31,867 nucleotides of DNA from the NCBI GenBank assembly GCA_003254885.1, contig QANT01008646.1, forward strand, positions 1-31,867, read 5' to 3'. Below the pieces are notes generated by a model. It was not told the DNA's origin and did no database searches. It saw only the letters and a list, made by a program, of their open reading frames with translations. This DNA is from Purshia tridentata. Its lineage: Eukaryota > Streptophyta > Magnoliopsida > Rosales > Rosaceae. The first letter of the stretch is position 1. The number at the start of each line of letters is the position of its first letter. A program made the position numbers and the translations under genes. Positions 29,575 to 31,867 of this stretch are shown piece after piece.

Positions 29575-30247
29575 ATTATAATGTTGTCAAGATTCTTTCG
29601 GCAAATTTGTGCCAAAAGGGTACGTGTGTCGGATGTGGATGTATTGAAAGATGAGGTTGTGCACATCTTACGCATGCTCAAACAAATTTTTCCCCTCGCA
29701 TTCTTTGACGTAATGATCCACTTGCTGATACATTTACCGGCAGAGCCAGCTCTAGCTGGGCTAGTCAGCTATCGGTGGATGTACCCGATTGAAAGGTAAC
29801 AGTTCATAAACCTTTTTCTTAAGTTTCTTCAATTTTTTTTCTCACCATGTACTTCAAATTTGCAGATTGTTGGGCACGTACAAAAGGTACGTGCAAAACA
29901 GGGCACGCCCTGAGGGCTCCATAGCGGAGGCTTACATTGCAAACAAGTCTCTGACTTATTGTGCAATATATCTCTGTCATGTTGAGACCGCATTCAATCG
30001 TCTCCCATGCAATGATGACGATGGTGAACGAGACTTGTCAGTTTCTGTTTTTTCTCAAAATACGCGACCTTTTGGCAAAGCCCTTGCATGTGAATTCTCA
30101 GAAGTCGGCATGCACTAGTTCATACTGAACAACTACGAAGAAGTTGTGCCGTTTCTCGAAAAGCGTGGGGATGAAATGAAACGCCTCTATTCCTCAGAAT
30201 ACGAGAAAAAACATAAAGAATTGTTTCCAGCATGGTTCAAGGAACAT
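29448..30247 (+). pseudogene. Transposase segment 4: DUF4218 region across an intron
   Basis: In frame 1 the second duplicate copy leads into LSRFFRQICAKRVRVSDVDV, LKQIFPLAFFDVMIHLLIHL and LAGLVSYRWMYPIER, the DUF4218 signature. A 66-base intron (29800-29865) splits the codon for the final Arg. The next exon gives LLGTYKRYVQNRARPEGSIA and EAYIANKSL. A TAG at 30116 interrupts EVGMH*FILNNYEEV, and the exon ends at FKEHV before GTAAGT (30248). Confidence 0.85.
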
Positions 30248-30336
30248 GTAAGTAATTGTCATTAAAATATTATTTTGAGTGAATAATTGTTTGTGATGGT
30301 TTTCATAATAAGAACAATTACATTGTCCTTTAACAG

Positions 30337-31111
30337 ATGCGACAATTGGGAGAGGATAACTCGCCCTTGTACAGCAGCCATTTAATGAAGTTGGCTTTGG
30401 GCGTCGTCCGTGTTGAAACCTACTCCGGATGTATTGTGAATGGAGTTAGTTATTGGCCGAGAGTCAAGATAATAAGTTAACAACCCAAAATAGTGGGGTT
30501 TGTGTGCTGGGAAATTTGGGTGGCACTGAATCGGACTTTTACGGCAGACTCACAAGTGTTCATCAAGTGTTGTACAGAGATCGCTTGGAAGTGATGTTGT
30601 TCAAGTGGTATTGGTTTGATACCGACCCATCTAAAAATGGTAGTATTAAACGAGATTACGACTTATTATCTGTGAACAGTAGCACTCGGTGGTTTGAGGA
30701 TGATCCTTATATTCTCGCCATTATGGTGAAACCAATTTTTTATATGATGATTCGAAAACAGGTGGCGATTGGAAAGTAGCTCAAATGATTAAACCTTGAA
30801 ATATATGGGATGTTTCAGAGAAGGAAGATGAGGATGACGGGGCGTATCAAGAAGATTCATCTTCGAATTTATCCAATCAATTAACCATTTCCCAGAATCC
30901 GGACATTGTGATACAGCAAGTCGAGATAGCACATGTGCCTGCAATTGAGATTGATGCTATATCAATTGATCTAACACATCTTCCTCAAATCAACCCTGCT
31001 AACTTCATCACTGACGGTGATGATGATCTCGAGGATGATACTGATGATGATGACGATGACAATGATGACAGAGATCATATCGATGATAGTGATGATGATT
31101 ACGTAGCTTAG
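30337..31111 (+). pseudogene. Transposase segment 5: DUF4216 region and acidic tail
   Basis: After the TTTAACAG acceptor the frame reads MRQLGEDNSPLYSSHLMKLA to NGVSYW. It shifts near 30455 to NKLTTQNSGVCVLGNLGG, DFYGRLTSVHQVLY and VMLFKWYWFDTDP (DUF4216), and shifts again near 30742 to DDSKTGGDWKVAQMIKP. A TGA at 30797 sits where the family usually has Arg (KPRNIWDV-like context). The tail from 31013 is nearly all Asp, encoded by GAT/GAC repeats, and ends at TAG 31109. Confidence 0.85.
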
Positions 31112-31240
31112 TGATTATGATTACATAGCTTAATGAGTCATTACTTTGCATTTGATGGTTTGTAAAATTGTATCTTTTGTTAATGGTAAGATATGTATGC
31201 ATAGTATGGTTAACTAATATTCTAATTTTTTTATTTACCG
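31112..31240. other. Intergenic spacer between the two CACTA genes
   Basis: AT-rich sequence of 129 bases. It could hold a 3' end signal (TTGTTAATGG context), but nothing specific is resolved. Confidence 0.35.
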
Positions 31241-31867
31241 ATGTCTCCGTTCACAAGATTTAGGCGAGGTAGGGGGAGTGGCACCAGAACTCCTTCCTCA
31301 TCGGAGCCCTCATCATCGCGCCCTGATGTCCGAGCGTCATCCTCTCCCATACTGCCTATCGTTGATTTAGGCATGGATGAGGGTGGTGCCACTCCAGCCC
31401 CCACCCCCTAGCTCGACCTGACCAGCTTGACCCCTACCCCACTCAATGTGCGCGTGCGCCACCAGACGAGGGGGCTCCCTTCTTCCGCTCTAGTCTCCTC
31501 CAGTTCATCCAGCTCTTCAGCCACCCGGGGCCCAAGCCGAGCACTTAAGCAAGCTAGGATCACCCGGGATGGCGGTAGGATGCCTATTGTATGGGATCCC
31601 CTTTTAATGCGACTGGCTGATGCCTCGATCAACAGCCTCTTCGCTTCCAAGGTCGGGGTGATCATACGAACAAACTGCCCCATGCTCGCCCCCAGCTGGA
31701 AGAAGCTTGATCAGCAGATCAAGCAGAACGTGTATAGGTTATTATCAGTGAGTATAGTGTTTAATAAGTCGATAATTGATTATTTTGATCATTCCTAATA
31801 TTTTCATGTTTATTTTTCACAGGTTAACTACAATATCAGTTGGGAGGATCCCGACACAGCGTCTTGT
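31241..31867 (+). pseudogene. Second CACTA gene (TNPA-like / plant transposase Ptta-En/Spm type), 5' part
   Basis: ATG at 31241 opens MSPFTRFRRGRGSGTRTPSS, a Ser/Pro/Arg-rich N-terminus typical of second-gene products in plant CACTA elements. One in-frame TAG (31409) interrupts TPAPTP*LDLTSL. The same frame then runs through RITRDGGRMPIVWDPLLMRL, INSLFASKVGVIIRTNCPML and APSWKKLDQQIKQNVYRLLS. A GTGAGT donor follows at about 31750 and TTTTCACAG closes the intron. The next exon reads VNYNISWEDPDTASC in phase and leaves the window. Position downstream of tnp2 on the same strand supports the assignment. Its presumed role is to bind the subterminal repeats. Confidence 0.7.

Larger units (their letters stand above)
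27385..31111 (+). pseudogene. CACTA tnp2-type transposase (first gene), degenerate
   Basis: The gene is readable from MDREWI at 27385 to an Asp-rich tail ending at the TAG of 31109. Domain order is the transposase-associated N-terminal domain, tnp2 core (Transposase_21), DUF4218 and DUF4216. Introns are seen at 29800-29865 (GTAACA...TTTGCAG, joining ER to LLGTYKRYV) and 30248-30336 (GTAAGT...TTTAACAG). Frame disruptions lie near 27402, in the A7 run 28858-28864, at the 127-bp duplication 29321-29574, near 30455 and near 30742. In-frame stops are at 27770, 27980, 28829, 28841, 29193, 29199, 30116 and 30797. The protein would have cut the CACTA ends, but this copy cannot encode it. Segments are listed separately below. 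Confidence 0.9.
25410..31867 (+). mobile_element. CACTA (En/Spm) transposon, left end and coding region, cut by window end
   Basis: The tip is the canonical CACTACAAGAAAAAAGGGC. Inward of it lie many GGGCGAC / GTCGCCC subterminal repeats, then a CT-rich leader, a tnp2-type transposase remnant and the start of a second gene, all on the plus strand. This is the standard order for a plant CACTA element. The base triplet before the tip is ACT, but the matching 3-bp duplication and right terminus lie beyond the window. Both genes carry lesions, so the copy is non-autonomous as read. Confidence 0.9.

Noticed and set aside
31008..31202. His-rich minus-strand open frame
   Set aside because: It is the complement of the GAT-repeat Asp-rich tail of the transposase.

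Overview
The window looks like a stretch of nuclear DNA from a flowering plant, probably a woody eudicot, in a repeat-rich region. The evidence is canonical plant transposon termini (CACTACAAGAAAA, TG...CA ends with 5-bp target duplications, a 9-bp Mutator-type duplication), GT-AG introns with AT-rich interiors, and the absence of any operon-like or prokaryotic gene layout. I cannot name the species. I see no intact host gene, no tRNA or rRNA gene and no CRISPR array. Almost everything I can identify is a mobile element, a foldback repeat, or a broken coding fragment belonging to or captured by one.

Layout. 1-1143 is the 3' part of an LTR-like repeat (copy 0). 1144-2282 is non-coding, with a long pyrimidine tract. 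2283-5305 is a pair of inverted repeat arms separated by a 2.26-kb LTR-like insertion. 5320-6712 is a non-autonomous Mutator-like element with a perfect 9-bp target duplication. 7455-8043 is a foldback element. 8144-11105, 12393-15241, 16343-19255 and 21358-24430 are four more full-length copies (2.85-3.07 kb, all in the same orientation) of the family seen at 1-1143. Each ends TG...CA and carries a GC-rich block near its 3' end, and none has an internal retroviral-type domain, so they behave as solo LTRs. They sit inside older repeats. Copy A (8144) split a repeat whose uninterrupted paralogue lies inverted at 15465-15745. Copy B (12393) split one arm of a tiny foldback element whose centre had already received another MITE.

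Between copies C and D (19256-21357) is a minus-strand, intron-containing fragment resembling a Ulp1/C48 cysteine protease. This is the sort of gene that plant Mutator-like elements often carry. The 3' side of the window is dominated by a CACTA (En/Spm) element starting at 25410 and running off the right edge. It contains subterminal GGGCGAC arrays, a decayed tnp2-type transposase (about 27385-31111) with at least four frame disruptions and eight in-frame stops, and the start of the second CACTA gene (31241 onward) with one stop. Just left of the CACTA tip are two exon-like pieces (24552-24656, 25342-25409) that may belong to an older TNPA-like gene into which the CACTA element jumped.

Taken together, this is a nested transposon graveyard and not a functioning gene cluster. 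The informative content is the order of insertions and the mode of decay. I did not find a convincing new biological system.
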